Assembly: GCF_900104575.1 (NCBI RefSeq)
Contig: NZ_LT629731.1
Coordinates: 1,004,189 to 1,068,188 of the forward strand
Length of the DNA stretch: 64,000 nucleotides
From: Bacillus tuaregi
GTDB lineage: Bacteria; Bacillota; Bacilli; Bacillales; Cytobacillaceae
Reading direction: 5' to 3'
Below the pieces are notes generated by a model. The model was not told the origin of the DNA and did not search any database. It saw nothing but the letters and a program-made list of their open reading frames with translations. This document shows, piece after piece, positions 17,830 through 28,100 of this stretch. Within the stretch, counting starts at the first letter, position 1, and each line of letters begins with the position of its first letter. The position numbers were made by a program, and so were the translations under genes.

Positions 17830-18396
17830 ATGGTAAAAACAGAAATCATTGAGGAATATCAAATTAGCCGATCGACACTGGCAATACTTCCAATGGAATA
17901 TGGCAGTAAGCTGTATTCACAGATCTATGATCTTGAAGTAGATCAATTTTCCCCATTAAAGCCGCTTGAGCTAATTAAGAAGAGCTGCCGATCATTTTGT
18001 TCGAGTTATGAAGGTCGTAAGGAAGGGAGCAGACAATTAATTGGCTTCACCCATAAAATCCCCATTACGATTGATTCCACCAATATGCTATATTTTTTCC
18101 CAACTGCTTCTCCTTTAAGTAAGCGTTGTGCATGGGTATCCCACGTGCATGTATTACATTATGAAAAAATCGATTCAGCCACTACCCTCGTTTATTTTAG
18201 AAATAAAAAAACAGTTATCATTCCCACTTCAGTCTATACCTTTGAAAACCAAATGCTTAGAACGGCTTTACTACGTACGAATCTGATGCAGAAAAAACAG
18301 AGTGGTGGTCAGGAACGGGTCTCCCTCTCGAGATATCGACTTGTCTCGAAGGCCTCTGAGAACAGCCCAGAATATGGGGGAGTGAAAGAAGATTAA
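17830..18396 (+). CDS. comK: Competence transcription factor ComK
   Basis: 188 residues (B. subtilis 192). Family marks include LAILPMEYGSKLYSQIYD, KPLELIKKSCRSFCSSYEGRK, the highly conserved WVSHVHV and YTFENQMLRTALLRT. ComK is the master activator of DNA-uptake genes and activates its own promoter by binding paired AT-boxes. ATG 17830 follows AAAAGGAG; an upstream in-frame ATG adds a hydrophobic, unrelated stretch. The reading frame is intact, with all conserved blocks, so the gene is not decayed. The C-terminal tail (about 165-188, SKASENSPEYGGVKED) differs from B. subtilis, where the extreme C-terminus is needed for degradation by ClpC-MecA. Confidence 0.93.
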   Translation: MVKTEIIEEYQISRSTLAILPMEYGSKLYSQIYDLEVDQFSPLKPLELIKKSCRSFCSSYEGRKEGSRQLIGFTHKIPITIDSTNMLYFFPTASPLSKRCAWVSHVHVLHYEKIDSATTLVYFRNKKTVIIPTSVYTFENQMLRTALLRTNLMQKKQSGGQERVSLSRYRLVSKASENSPEYGGVKED

Positions 18397-18424
18397 ATTG
18401 CTACCTAGGGGATCATAAGAATGT

Positions 18425-18460
18425 AGAAGCATGTGAATTATTTAACATGCTTCTCTTTTA
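18425..18460. terminator. Terminator between comK and the yhjD-like gene
   Basis: Stem AGAAGCATGT / ACATGCTTCT followed by CTTTTA; lies between convergent genes. Confidence 0.7.
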
Positions 18461-18468
18461 CTTTGTGT

Positions 18469-18861
18469 CTATGGATGGGGGGTATGCTCTGCTATAAAAG
18501 AAGTAAACCTTTTATACAGATAGAAGCTTAGCAATTCTTGAACCCTGTTTCGAATACGGGGATTAAAATAATTATGCTGTTCCTGATAATCCTTATATAA
18601 AAACAGGAAACCAGTAAAGGCATGATCATGACTAACTTGTTCAACCGCCAAGCTCCTATCCTTCATGTATTGCTTGATCTCTCTTAGTTCCTGCTGAATG
18701 ACTTTCATGGTTTCTTCAATTAGCTCAGTGTAAGGTTGCTTTAATTTAAATGGACTTGCATTAACAACAACTAAATCTCGATTTAAGATGGTAAGAACCA
18801 TAGGTAAATAAATTGCTTGCTCCATCATATTTCTATCCTTCTCTGGGATTCTGGTCATCAT
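18469..18861 (-). CDS. yhjD: YhjD-like protein, 130 residues
   Basis: Soluble, helical protein starting MMTRIPEKDRNMMEQA, ending with RNRVQELLSFYLYKRFTSFI. I recognise it mainly by position: comK, this gene, then a YhjE-like DedA protein and a signal peptidase, as in the B. subtilis yhj region. A perfect GAAC-N4-GTTC palindrome (LexA/DinR-type) stands just upstream of its ribosome site, which agrees with the SOS control I recall for B. subtilis yhjD. Two adjacent ATG codons follow AAAGGAGG. Molecular function unknown. Confidence 0.65.
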   Translation of the reverse strand: MMTRIPEKDRNMMEQAIYLPMVLTILNRDLVVVNASPFKLKQPYTELIEETMKVIQQELREIKQYMKDRSLAVEQVSHDHAFTGFLFLYKDYQEQHNYFNPRIRNRVQELLSFYLYKRFTSFIAEHTPHP

Positions 18862-18883
18862 CCAAAACCTCCTTTAACAACAA

Positions 18884-18895
18884 GAACGCTTGTTC
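18884..18895 (-). promoter_or_regulatory. LexA (DinR) box-like operator upstream of yhjD
   Basis: GAACGCTTGTTC is a perfect GAAC-N4-GTTC palindrome, extended by A/T to AGAAC...GTTCT; it differs from the CGAAC-RNRY-GTTCG consensus at the outer bases and one inner base. About 10 bp upstream of the ribosome site of the minus-strand gene. Confidence 0.5.
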
Positions 18896-19099
18896 TGTAT
18901 TTATCTTAATTCATTCTGTTTTCTATTTCAAGTACTTTTGTTGAATAGCCTTTTGAAAAGGCTTGTTAACCTAGTAATATGTTAGTTCTTGAGGCTATTT
19001 TAAGGTAAAATGAATAAGTAGACTATTAACTTATATCACGCATAAAATGGGAGATGATGACAATCTTTTCGCTTCTCCTATTTTAGGAAGGGTTAATTG

Positions 19100-20053
19100 A
19101 TGATGAGATATGAAAAAAAACAACAGGAAAAAAGATTAAAGAAGAAGCGTAAAAATCGATTGCTTAAAGTAACGATATGGGTATTATTTTTTATGATGGT
19201 TGTTACCTTTGGATATGCCTATTATCAATATAAACAAGGTTTCAACCATGCTAAGGAAAAATCCACGATTGAACAGGAAGTATTTGAATTTAATGGGGAC
19301 AAGGACCAGTATGGTGGAACAAATATTCTTCTCATTGGAAGTGATTCAAGAGGTGAAGAAAGCGCACGGTCAGATACAATCATGATCGCCCAATATCATC
19401 CGAAAAAACACACCTATAAACTAATTTCCATCATGCGGGATACCTATGTTGATATTCCTAATCATGGGAAAAATAAAATTAATGCAGCCTTTGCTATTGG
19501 TGGGCCAGAATTATTAAGACAAACGATTAAAGAAAATTTGAATGTAGATATAAAATATTATGCCATTGTGGATTTTGACGGGTTCATTCACTTAATTGAT
19601 GAAGCGTTTCCGAACGGAGTTGAAATTGAAGTAGAAAAAGCGATGTCGGCTTATTTAGATGTACCATTGGAACCAGGATTACAAAGACTTGATGGAGCTC
19701 ATCTTCTTTCATATGTAAGGTTTAGATACGATGCTATGGGGGATTTTGATCGGGTTAAACGACAGCAAAAAACAATGAAGGAAGTGGCCTCACAGTTTGC
19801 TTCCTTTCAAACACTATCAAGGCTGCCGAAATTAGTTGGAGTGATGGCTCCATACGTGAATACAAATATGGATACATCAGATATTATATATATAGGGAAG
19901 GATTATATTTCAAAGGACAATCGCAATATTGAAACATTTCGTATTCCTGTTGATGGAGCCTTTAAACCGGAACGAATTAACGGGATAGGGGAAGTCCTTC
20001 GGATAGATATCGAGGCTAACACGGATGCAATAGGAGATTTTTTAGCAAAGTAA
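19100..20053 (+). CDS. LytR-CpsA-Psr (LCP) family cell-wall ligase
   Basis: 317 residues. A very basic cytoplasmic N-terminus (KKQQEKRLKKKRKNR), one membrane helix (about 24-45) and an extracytoplasmic LCP domain. LCP signatures: NILLIGSDSRGEESARSDTIMI, IMRDTYVDIPNHGKNKINAAFAIGG, LDGAHLLSYVRFRYD and GDFDRVKRQQ. Enzymes of this family (TagT/U/V) transfer teichoic acids or other glycopolymers from undecaprenyl phosphate to peptidoglycan. ATG with AGGAAGG upstream. Which polymer it handles cannot be told. Confidence 0.92.
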   Translation: MMRYEKKQQEKRLKKKRKNRLLKVTIWVLFFMMVVTFGYAYYQYKQGFNHAKEKSTIEQEVFEFNGDKDQYGGTNILLIGSDSRGEESARSDTIMIAQYHPKKHTYKLISIMRDTYVDIPNHGKNKINAAFAIGGPELLRQTIKENLNVDIKYYAIVDFDGFIHLIDEAFPNGVEIEVEKAMSAYLDVPLEPGLQRLDGAHLLSYVRFRYDAMGDFDRVKRQQKTMKEVASQFASFQTLSRLPKLVGVMAPYVNTNMDTSDIIYIGKDYISKDNRNIETFRIPVDGAFKPERINGIGEVLRIDIEANTDAIGDFLAK

Positions 20054-20223
20054 GAGTTATTCTTTTCCATTTATCTAGACCAGGTGTAAAATGAATGAAA
20101 GGGTTATTTTTCTTCGATGTTGATATTGTTGATAGGGGATTCCTTTTACTTATGAAATTCAAAAAATGGGTGGGTAAGTCAAATTGAATATTCTGTTTTG
20201 TATAGAGCCGGGAGTTATCATGA

Positions 20224-20847
20224 ATGGATTTTGATATGTTAAAAGAATGGTTTACATTTGAAAATATTATGGCATTAATCCATGAATATCGATCCTTTGG
20301 TCCACTTCCAGGTATATTGCTTCCTATGCTTGAAGCATTTCTGCCTTTTTTACCACTATTTTTATTTGTCATGGCAAATGCAAATGCCTTTGGTTTATGG
20401 TTTGGTTTTTTATTTTCATGGATTGGTGCTTGTACAGGTGCACTGCTAGTCTTTTTACTAGTGAGAAGGTTTGGTCAGAAAAGAATCCTACAATTTATTA
20501 AGAAGCATCGTCAGGTGCAAAGACTGATGCTGTGGGTTGAACGTCATGGCTTCGGTCCGTTATTTATCCTTCTATGCTTTCCATTTACTCCTTCTGCGAT
20601 TGTTAACATTGTTGCTGGACTCTCCAAGATTAGTACATATCAGTACATGTTAGCAGTAATGACGGGAAAATTGGTGATGATTTTTACCATCAGCTTTGTT
20701 GGACATGATTTAAAATCACTTATGACACAGCCATTCAGAACAGCTGTGGTAGGACTGGTTATTTTTATTCTTTGGTATGTTGGGAAGATAGTGGAAGTAA
20801 AAATAAATAAGAGTATGGATAAAGAACATAGCAGGCAAGAAGGCTAG
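20224..20847 (+). CDS. TVP38/DedA-family membrane protein (YhjE-like)
   Basis: 207 residues, about five hydrophobic segments. The SNARE-associated/DedA core appears as GACTGALLVFLLVRRFG and a FCFPFTPSAIVNIVAGLS-type re-entrant loop (here LLCFPFTPSA). DedA proteins act in membrane-lipid homeostasis and some are lipid flippases. The ribosome site is weak (CCGGGAG). It precedes the signal peptidase by 40 bp, the yhjE-sipV order of B. subtilis. Confidence 0.85.
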   Translation: MDFDMLKEWFTFENIMALIHEYRSFGPLPGILLPMLEAFLPFLPLFLFVMANANAFGLWFGFLFSWIGACTGALLVFLLVRRFGQKRILQFIKKHRQVQRLMLWVERHGFGPLFILLCFPFTPSAIVNIVAGLSKISTYQYMLAVMTGKLVMIFTISFVGHDLKSLMTQPFRTAVVGLVIFILWYVGKIVEVKINKSMDKEHSRQEG

Positions 20848-20887
20848 TCGATAAAGTGGATTACAATAAGTGGAGGAATCGGTGCAT

Positions 20888-21442
20888 ATGAAGGAGGAAA
20901 TCAAGAAAGAAGGTATTGAGTGGCTGAAGGCTCTTGCAATTGGTACAGTGATTTTTGCATTTATCCGGATGTTCTTTTTTTCGAATTATGTGGTAGAAGG
21001 GGAATCGATGATGCCGACTCTCCAGGACGGAAATAAGCTAGTAGTCAATAAGATTGGTTATCAAATAGGCGAACTGCATCGATTTGATGTGATTGTTTTT
21101 CACGCAAATGAGAGTGAAGATTATGTAAAACGTGTGATAGGACTTCCTGGTGACGAAATAAAGTATCTGGATGACCAGCTTTTTATTAATGGAAAAAAAT
21201 ATGAAGAGCCTTATTTAGAAAAATATCGACAGCAGACCTTTGGCGGTCGTTTGACAGGTAATTTTACTCTTTATGAACTGACTGGACAACAATCGGTACC
21301 TGAGGATATGATTTTTGTGTTAGGAGATAATCGGCTAGGCAGCAGGGACAGCCGTGAATTTGGGTTTGTTTCCGTTGAACAGGTAGTTGGCAAGGTCAAT
21401 CTAAGATATTGGCCAATGGATGAAGTAGCGGTTTCTTTCTAA
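20888..21442 (+). CDS. Type I signal peptidase (SipV-like)
   Basis: 184 residues with one N-terminal membrane anchor (IEWLKALAIGTVIFAFIRMFF). The catalytic Ser is in VEGESMMPTL (about 43) and the Lys in DYVKRVIGLPGD (about 85); VLGDNRLGSRDSREFG is the third signature box. It cuts signal peptides from secreted proteins on the outer face of the membrane. Either ATG 20888 or GTG 20882 could be the start: GGAGG sits closer to the GTG, but the ATG gives the usual MKEEI-type N-terminus. Confidence 0.93.
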   Translation: MKEEIKKEGIEWLKALAIGTVIFAFIRMFFFSNYVVEGESMMPTLQDGNKLVVNKIGYQIGELHRFDVIVFHANESEDYVKRVIGLPGDEIKYLDDQLFINGKKYEEPYLEKYRQQTFGGRLTGNFTLYELTGQQSVPEDMIFVLGDNRLGSRDSREFGFVSVEQVVGKVNLRYWPMDEVAVSF

Positions 21443-21461
21443 CGATAATAGTGATAAAGAG

Positions 21462-21491
21462 GATTCGTGATACGATAACGAATCTTTTTTT
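21462..21491 (+). terminator. Signal peptidase gene terminator
   Basis: Stem GATTCGT / ACGAATC with a 9-base loop and seven T. Confidence 0.75.
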
Positions 21492-21668
21492 ATTCTTTTG
21501 GCTCTGTTCAATTACAGTGCTGATTTTTTAAGCGGGGTTGATTGTAGTAGAAGGCAGGCTTAAACAGATTGATTATTCGTAAGAAATTAACAATATCGCC
21601 TGTCATTATTCATAAGGTTTGTGTGTTAATATGTTTACTAGACAAAATCATAGGAGGAGGAGGAAGGG

Positions 21669-24600
21669 ATGTCAGTACGCTTATTAATTGGACGGTCGGG
21701 AAGTGGGAAAACTTCGACATGTCTTGATGAAATACGAGAAAAATTAGCGGAAAACCCAGAGGGACATCCGCTTATCTATTTAGTACCAGACCAGATGACC
21801 TTTTTATCAGAATATCAATTAATTAATACACCCGGCTTAGGTGGAATGATTCGGGCACAGGTATTCTCCTTTACACGTCTTGCTTGGCGAGTACTTCAAG
21901 AGACCGGCGGTATCAGTCGCTATCATTTAAATAGTACGGGAATTAATATGCTAATTCAAAAAATCTTGGAGGAGAAAAAAGAAGAGTTCAAGCTGTTTGG
22001 ACGAGCTGCTGATAAAACCGGGTTTATCAGTCAGATGGAGCAAATGCTTGTTGAATTTAAGCGCTATTGTGTTCAACCAGAGGAATTAATTGAACAAAAG
22101 GAACAGTTGTCCGATCACACTCTCCAGGACAAGTTGCATGACCTCCAGCTAATCTATGAAGGGTTTGAAGCAGGATTATCCAATAAATATGTTGATACAG
22201 AAGATTATTTTCGGTTGCTTTCTGAAAAAATCTCTCAATCCACTTATTTACAAGCAGCGGAAATTTATATTGATGGCTTCTACAGTTTTACACCGCAGGA
22301 ATACATGGTGATTGAGCAGCTTATGAAGCAATGTAAGCAGGTAACCATTACGTTAACCTTAGAACGCTCTTATCGCAATCAAGCGCCGGATGATTTACAC
22401 TTGTTCCGCCTTTCAGGGGAGAATTGCCGAACATTATATGAGATTGCTACGGTAAACAAAATTCCTGTTGAGGAAGTCATGTTAGATCAGCCTAAAAGGT
22501 GGGGGAATGAGGCATTACAGCACCTAGAAGCCCATTTTGATTCTAGGCCTGCCCGTACGTTCAATAAACCAAACTCAATTTATATAGCTCAGGCTGTTAA
22601 TCGAAGGTCAGAAATCGAGGGAATTGCCCGAAATATTAAGCGCCTTGTTTCAGACAATGGCTATCGATACCGTGATATTGCTCTGCTTATGAGGAACGGA
22701 CAGGACTATCATGAACTTATTGAAACGATTTTTCGCGATTATCAGATACCCTATTTTATGGATCAAAAGAGAACGATGCTGAATCATCCTCTTGTTGAGC
22801 TGATTCGTTCTGTTCTGGAAATACTTAATGGGAATTGGCGGTATGAACCGGTATTTCGAGCCATTAAAACGGAGCTGTTATTCCCTCTTGGGCAGGATAG
22901 CGCTAGACTGCGCGAGCAGATGGACAGCCTTGAAAATTATGTGTTAGCCTATGGAATTAAAGGGGACAAATGGACGAAACGGGAGCGTTGGATTTATCGG
23001 AGAATTCGGGGACTTGAATACGAAAATATCGCTCAAACAGATAGAGAAAAGCGGAAGGAACAGGAGTTAAATGAGCTTCGGCTTATGGTTACTGCTCCGA
23101 TTTTACGCTTGTCACGGCGCTTAAAAAAGGCTGGGACGGGGAGACTGCTTGGAGAAGCCTTATATTTATTCCTTGAGGAATTAGATATACCAGCTAAGTT
23201 GGAAAAATGGAAATTTACAGAAGAAGAAAAGGGAAATCTTGTTAAGGCACGGGAACACGATCAGGCCTGGAATTCGATTATTGATATATTAGATCAATTT
23301 GTTGAGATTCTAGGTGAAGAAGAATTCACATTGCAGTCATTTTCGAAAATACTCGATGCAGGGCTGGAAGCACTAAGATTTTCCCTTGTTCCACCAGCAA
23401 TTGATCAAGTATTGGCAGGAGATTTGGAGAAATCTCGTTTCTCCGAGGTAAAAGCAGCTTTTGTTATTGGTTTAAATGAAGGAGTGCTGCCTGCTAAATT
23501 TACAGATGATGGGATTCTTGCTGATGTAGACCGTGAACAATTACTTATGAATGGTTTGAAAATGGCTCATTCAAGTAAAACTCGATTATTAGATGAAGAA
23601 TTTATCGCCTATAAAGCATTTGTAACACCTTCTGAATGCTTGTATATTAGTTATCCATTAGCAAATGAAGAGGGAAAGGCCTTGATACCATCCCTTTATA
23701 TAAAAAGACTTCAGGATTTTTTCCCAAATCACCATGAGCTGCTTTATATGGCAGATCCATCAGAGTTGGCTGATCATGAACAGCTTGAGTATATCTCCCA
23801 TCGGAATAGAAGCTTGTCTTACTTAACAGCACAGCTGCAGCTAAAAAAACGGAACTATCCATTAGCTGATTTTTGGTGGGATGTATATAACTGGTATGTA
23901 TCTGGTCGTGATAAGGAAAGGGCTATCCTTGTTCTGTCCAGCCTGGATTATAAAAATCCAGCCAAGCCCCTTTCTGAGCAGATGAGTCAGGAGTTATATG
24001 GTGATGTCATTCAGGCAAGTGTGTCGAGAATGGAACTCTTTCAAGGCTGCCCATTTTCCCATTTTGCTCAGCATGGCCTACGCCTCAAGGACCGACGTGT
24101 CTTTCGTTTAGAAGCACCTGATATTGGTGATCTATTTCATTCAGCCTTAAAGTTTATTGCTGAATCGGTCATGAATAATCATCTAACCTGGGCGGATCTC
24201 ACAAAGGAACAGTCAGCGAAATTAGCCAAAGCCGCTGTAGAGGCACTGGCGCCAAGACTGCAAAATGAAATCCTTCTGAGCTCCAATCGTCATGCCTATA
24301 TTAAACGGAAGCTGGAACAAATTATTACACGTGCTTCCATGATATTAAGTGAGCATGCTAAGGTAAGCGGCTTTTCACCGGTCGGACTCGAGCTTGGCTT
24401 TGGTCCTAGAAATGAACTTCCACCCTTGTCCTTCCAGCTCCGTAATGGGACGAAGATGGAGCTAGTAGGAAGAATTGACCGTGTTGATAAAGCTGAGGCT
24501 GAGAATGGTGTTTATTTACGAGTGCTTGATTATAAATCAAGCACAAAGGAATTAAATCTCGGTGAGGTTTATTATGGCATGGCCCTGCAAATGCTGACCT

Positions 24601-25166
24601 ATTTAGATATCATCATGACTCATTCAAAATCTTTAGTCGGTGCTGATGCTATTCCGGCAGGAGTCTTTTATTTTCACGTCCATAATCCAATGATAAGCTC
24701 AAATGAAATCCTGACGCTTGACGCAATCGAAGAGAAAATCTTTAAAAAGTTTAAAATGAACGGACTCGTGCTAGGCGATGAAAATGCCATCAGGTTAATG
24801 GATTTAAGTCTTGACTCAGGTGCGTCAGATATTGTCCCAGCAGAAATAAAAAAAGATGGAACATTATCAAAGCGTTCAAAAACTGCTAGCATTCAAGAAT
24901 TTACTGATATGCGGGAATTTGTGCGGCAAATGTATGTGAAAACAGGAAATGCCATAACAAAAGGCGATGTACAAATCGCACCTTATAAACTGAAGGATAA
25001 AACAGCCTGTACGTTTTGTTCATATAAATCAGTCTGTCAATTTGATGAATCCATGGAAGATAATCAATACCGATTACTTGTTCCTCGTTCAAGAGAAGAG
25101 GCGCTTGAACTGATGAGAAAGGAGGTAGCAGAAAATGGGGATAAGCCAAATACCACCGAAGCCTGA
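21669..25166 (+). CDS. addB: AddB subunit of the AddAB helicase-nuclease
   Basis: 1165 residues (B. subtilis 1166). With AddA it resects double-strand breaks up to Chi and loads the recombination machinery. Walker A-like GRSGSGKTS at 8-16. The C-terminal nuclease domain has GDLFHSALKF and LDYKSSTKE, and the four Cys of its 4Fe-4S cluster are visible: one in FQGCPFSH and three in CTFCSYKSVC. ATG after AGGAGGAGGAAGGG. It overlaps addA by 32 bases. Homologues of sbcD and sbcC, which follow addA in B. subtilis, are absent. Confidence 0.96.
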   Translation: MSVRLLIGRSGSGKTSTCLDEIREKLAENPEGHPLIYLVPDQMTFLSEYQLINTPGLGGMIRAQVFSFTRLAWRVLQETGGISRYHLNSTGINMLIQKILEEKKEEFKLFGRAADKTGFISQMEQMLVEFKRYCVQPEELIEQKEQLSDHTLQDKLHDLQLIYEGFEAGLSNKYVDTEDYFRLLSEKISQSTYLQAAEIYIDGFYSFTPQEYMVIEQLMKQCKQVTITLTLERSYRNQAPDDLHLFRLSGENCRTLYEIATVNKIPVEEVMLDQPKRWGNEALQHLEAHFDSRPARTFNKPNSIYIAQAVNRRSEIEGIARNIKRLVSDNGYRYRDIALLMRNGQDYHELIETIFRDYQIPYFMDQKRTMLNHPLVELIRSVLEILNGNWRYEPVFRAIKTELLFPLGQDSARLREQMDSLENYVLAYGIKGDKWTKRERWIYRRIRGLEYENIAQTDREKRKEQELNELRLMVTAPILRLSRRLKKAGTGRLLGEALYLFLEELDIPAKLEKWKFTEEEKGNLVKAREHDQAWNSIIDILDQFVEILGEEEFTLQSFSKILDAGLEALRFSLVPPAIDQVLAGDLEKSRFSEVKAAFVIGLNEGVLPAKFTDDGILADVDREQLLMNGLKMAHSSKTRLLDEEFIAYKAFVTPSECLYISYPLANEEGKALIPSLYIKRLQDFFPNHHELLYMADPSELADHEQLEYISHRNRSLSYLTAQLQLKKRNYPLADFWWDVYNWYVSGRDKERAILVLSSLDYKNPAKPLSEQMSQELYGDVIQASVSRMELFQGCPFSHFAQHGLRLKDRRVFRLEAPDIGDLFHSALKFIAESVMNNHLTWADLTKEQSAKLAKAAVEALAPRLQNEILLSSNRHAYIKRKLEQIITRASMILSEHAKVSGFSPVGLELGFGPRNELPPLSFQLRNGTKMELVGRIDRVDKAEAENGVYLRVLDYKSSTKELNLGEVYYGMALQMLTYLDIIMTHSKSLVGADAIPAGVFYFHVHNPMISSNEILTLDAIEEKIFKKFKMNGLVLGDENAIRLMDLSLDSGASDIVPAEIKKDGTLSKRSKTASIQEFTDMREFVRQMYVKTGNAITKGDVQIAPYKLKDKTACTFCSYKSVCQFDESMEDNQYRLLVPRSREEALELMRKEVAENGDKPNTTEA

Positions 25167-28100
25167 AAACGCAACATGGACCGATGACCAATGGAAGGCC
25201 ATTATGGCAAATGGACAGGATATATTGGTTGCAGCTGCTGCCGGGTCAGGTAAAACAGCTGTATTAGTTGAAAGAATGATTAAGAAGGTCTTGTCTAAGG
25301 AAGCGCCCATTAATGTAGACGAGCTTTTAGTTGTTACGTTTACAAACGCTTCAGCAGCAGAAATGCGTCACAGAATTAGTGAAGCATTGGAGAAAGCCAT
25401 TAATGAAGATCCTGCGTCCAACCATTTACGAAAACAGCTCAGTTTATTGAATAGGGCATCCATTTCTACGATTCATTCCTTTTGTCTAGAGGTGATACGA
25501 AAATATTACTATGTCATCGATGTTGATCCAGGATTTAGGATTGCGGATGAAACAGAAGGACAGCTACTACGTGATGAGGTTATGGACGAGCTGTTCGAGG
25601 AAGAATATGGTAAAGAAAATAATGAAGAGTTTTTCCATCTTGTCGATAGCTTTACTAATGACCGCAGTGATACGGCATTGATGGATATCATACGGGACCT
25701 ATATGACTTTGCTCGTGCAAATCCGGATCCTGGGGGATATTTGCAAAAAATAGTTCAAATGTATGCTGTTGATAACGAAGTTTCGATAGATAATCTTGCC
25801 TTTATGAAGGCCTGTCTTTTTGATATAGAGCTTCAGCTCGAAGGAGTCAAGGGCATGCTAGAAAAAGGGCTTGCTCTAACGAAAGTGCCAGGAGGTCCTG
25901 CTCCAAGGGCAGAAAACTTTATAGATGATATAAAAATTGTCGATATGATGCTGGCATCCTGCAAGGATTCGTGGGGTACCTTATATCAAGCCATGCAAAG
26001 CTGGTCATTTTCCCGTGCAAAAACCTGTCGTGGAGATGAATTTAAGAAAGAGCTGATAGATAAGGCACAGAAGTTACGTGAGAGTGCAAAGAAGAAGCTC
26101 CAGGATTTGCAGAATGAATTCTTTTCTCGAAAGCCTGAGAGCTTTCTACAGGATATGAAAGAGATGAAGCCGGTTATTGAGACACTGGCAAGGCTTGTTC
26201 ACAGCTTTTCAGAGCGCTTCAGTGCTGTAAAAAGGGAGAAAGGATTGGTGGATTTTGCGGATTTAGAGCATTATTGCCTTGAGATACTACTTGATCCTGC
26301 TGCGAAACAGGTTGGTAGTCTGGCTCCATCTGATGCTGCCCGCTATTACCGTAATCAATTTAAAGAGGTTCTTGTCGATGAGTACCAGGACGTAAACCTG
26401 GTCCAGGAATCCATTATCAAGCTTGTCACAAAGGAAGACGAGAATACAGGAAACCTTTTTATGGTGGGAGATGTGAAGCAATCGATTTATCGCTTTCGGC
26501 TTGCAGAGCCCAATCTTTTTCTGGGAAAATATCAGCGGTTCACAGATGATGGAGCGGACAGTGGGTTAAAAATTGACTTAGCAAAGAATTTCCGTAGCCG
26601 TCATGAGGTTTTGTCCGGAACCAATTATTTATTTAAGCAAATCATGGGAGTTAATGTCGGTGAAATTGAATATAACGAAGCAGCCGAGCTTGTCAAAGGA
26701 GCCTCATACCCGGAGGATGTTTCATATCCGGTTGAGTTATTGCTGATTGATCTGGAAAAGGATGAAAATGATGCAAAAGAAGATAGCAGTGAAGTAGCCG
26801 ATGCTGTCCTTGATGAGCTTGAACTTGCACAATCACAGCTTGAAGCGAGGATGATGGCTAAGAAAATTAAAGCCATGATTGCTGAAAAAGCTTCCGTTTT
26901 TAATCCAAAAACAAACAGCAGCAGACCTATTATGTATAAGGATATTGTGATTTTACTACGCTCAATGACTTGGGCACCGCAGATCATGGAGGAGTGCAAA
27001 CAGCAGGGGATACCAGTCTATGCAAATCTTTCCACCGGATATTTTCAGGCTACAGAGATTACGATTATGATGTCGTTATTAAAGGTCATTGATAACCCAT
27101 ATCAGGATATTCCGCTTGCCTCTGTCCTTCGCTCACCAATTGTCGGACTGCACGAGGAAGAGTTGGCGAAAATCCGGATTCAGGAAAAAAATGGGACCTT
27201 TTATGATGCATTATCAGCCTTCTGCCATAGTAAATCAGTAGGTGAAAATGAGAGACTATATGATAAAGTAAAGCCATTTCTCTTGAAGCTAGATAGCTGG
27301 AGGTCTATGGCCAGACAGGGTTCTCTTTCCTCTTTAATATGGCAGCTATACCGAGATACTCACTTTTATGATTTTGCCGGTGGTCTACCGGGCGGTAAAC
27401 AAAGACAGGCAAATTTACGAGCATTATATGATCGTGCCCGTCAGTATGAGGCTACTTCGTTTAGAGGCTTGTTCCGTTTTCTTCGTTTCATTGAAAGGAT
27501 GCAGGAACGGGGAGATGATCTTGGGGCTGCACGTGCACTTGGAGAGCAGGAGGATGTCGTTCGAATCATGACTATCCATAGCAGTAAAGGGCTTGAGTTT
27601 CCTGTTGTTTTTGTTGCCGGCTTAGGTCGACAATTTAATATGATGGATTTGAAAAAGCCCTATTTACTAGACAAAGAATATGGATTTGCTTCGAAATATG
27701 TAAATGTTGATAAACGAATTACCTATCCTTCTTTGCCTCAATTAGCCTTTAAACGGAAGAAAAGGCTTGAATTGCTGGCAGAAGAAATGCGTGTCCTCTA
27801 TGTTGCGTTAACACGTGCGAAGGAAAGATTGTTTTTAATCTCATCAGTGAAAAGTCTTCAAAAACGGCTTGCCAAATGGGAGCAGACACTTGAGCATCCA
27901 GATTGGCTGTTAAAGGATTATGATCGAGCTTCTGCAGACAGCTACCTTGATTGGGTCGGACCATCACTTATTAGACATCGGGACTGTCAGTTACCTATAG
28001 ATGAAGGATTAAAGGCATCAAGTCTGATTCCACAAGCCCTGATTGAGCATCCATCCTGCTGGAAGATTGATATTATGAATGCTAAAGAGGCAGCCTTATT

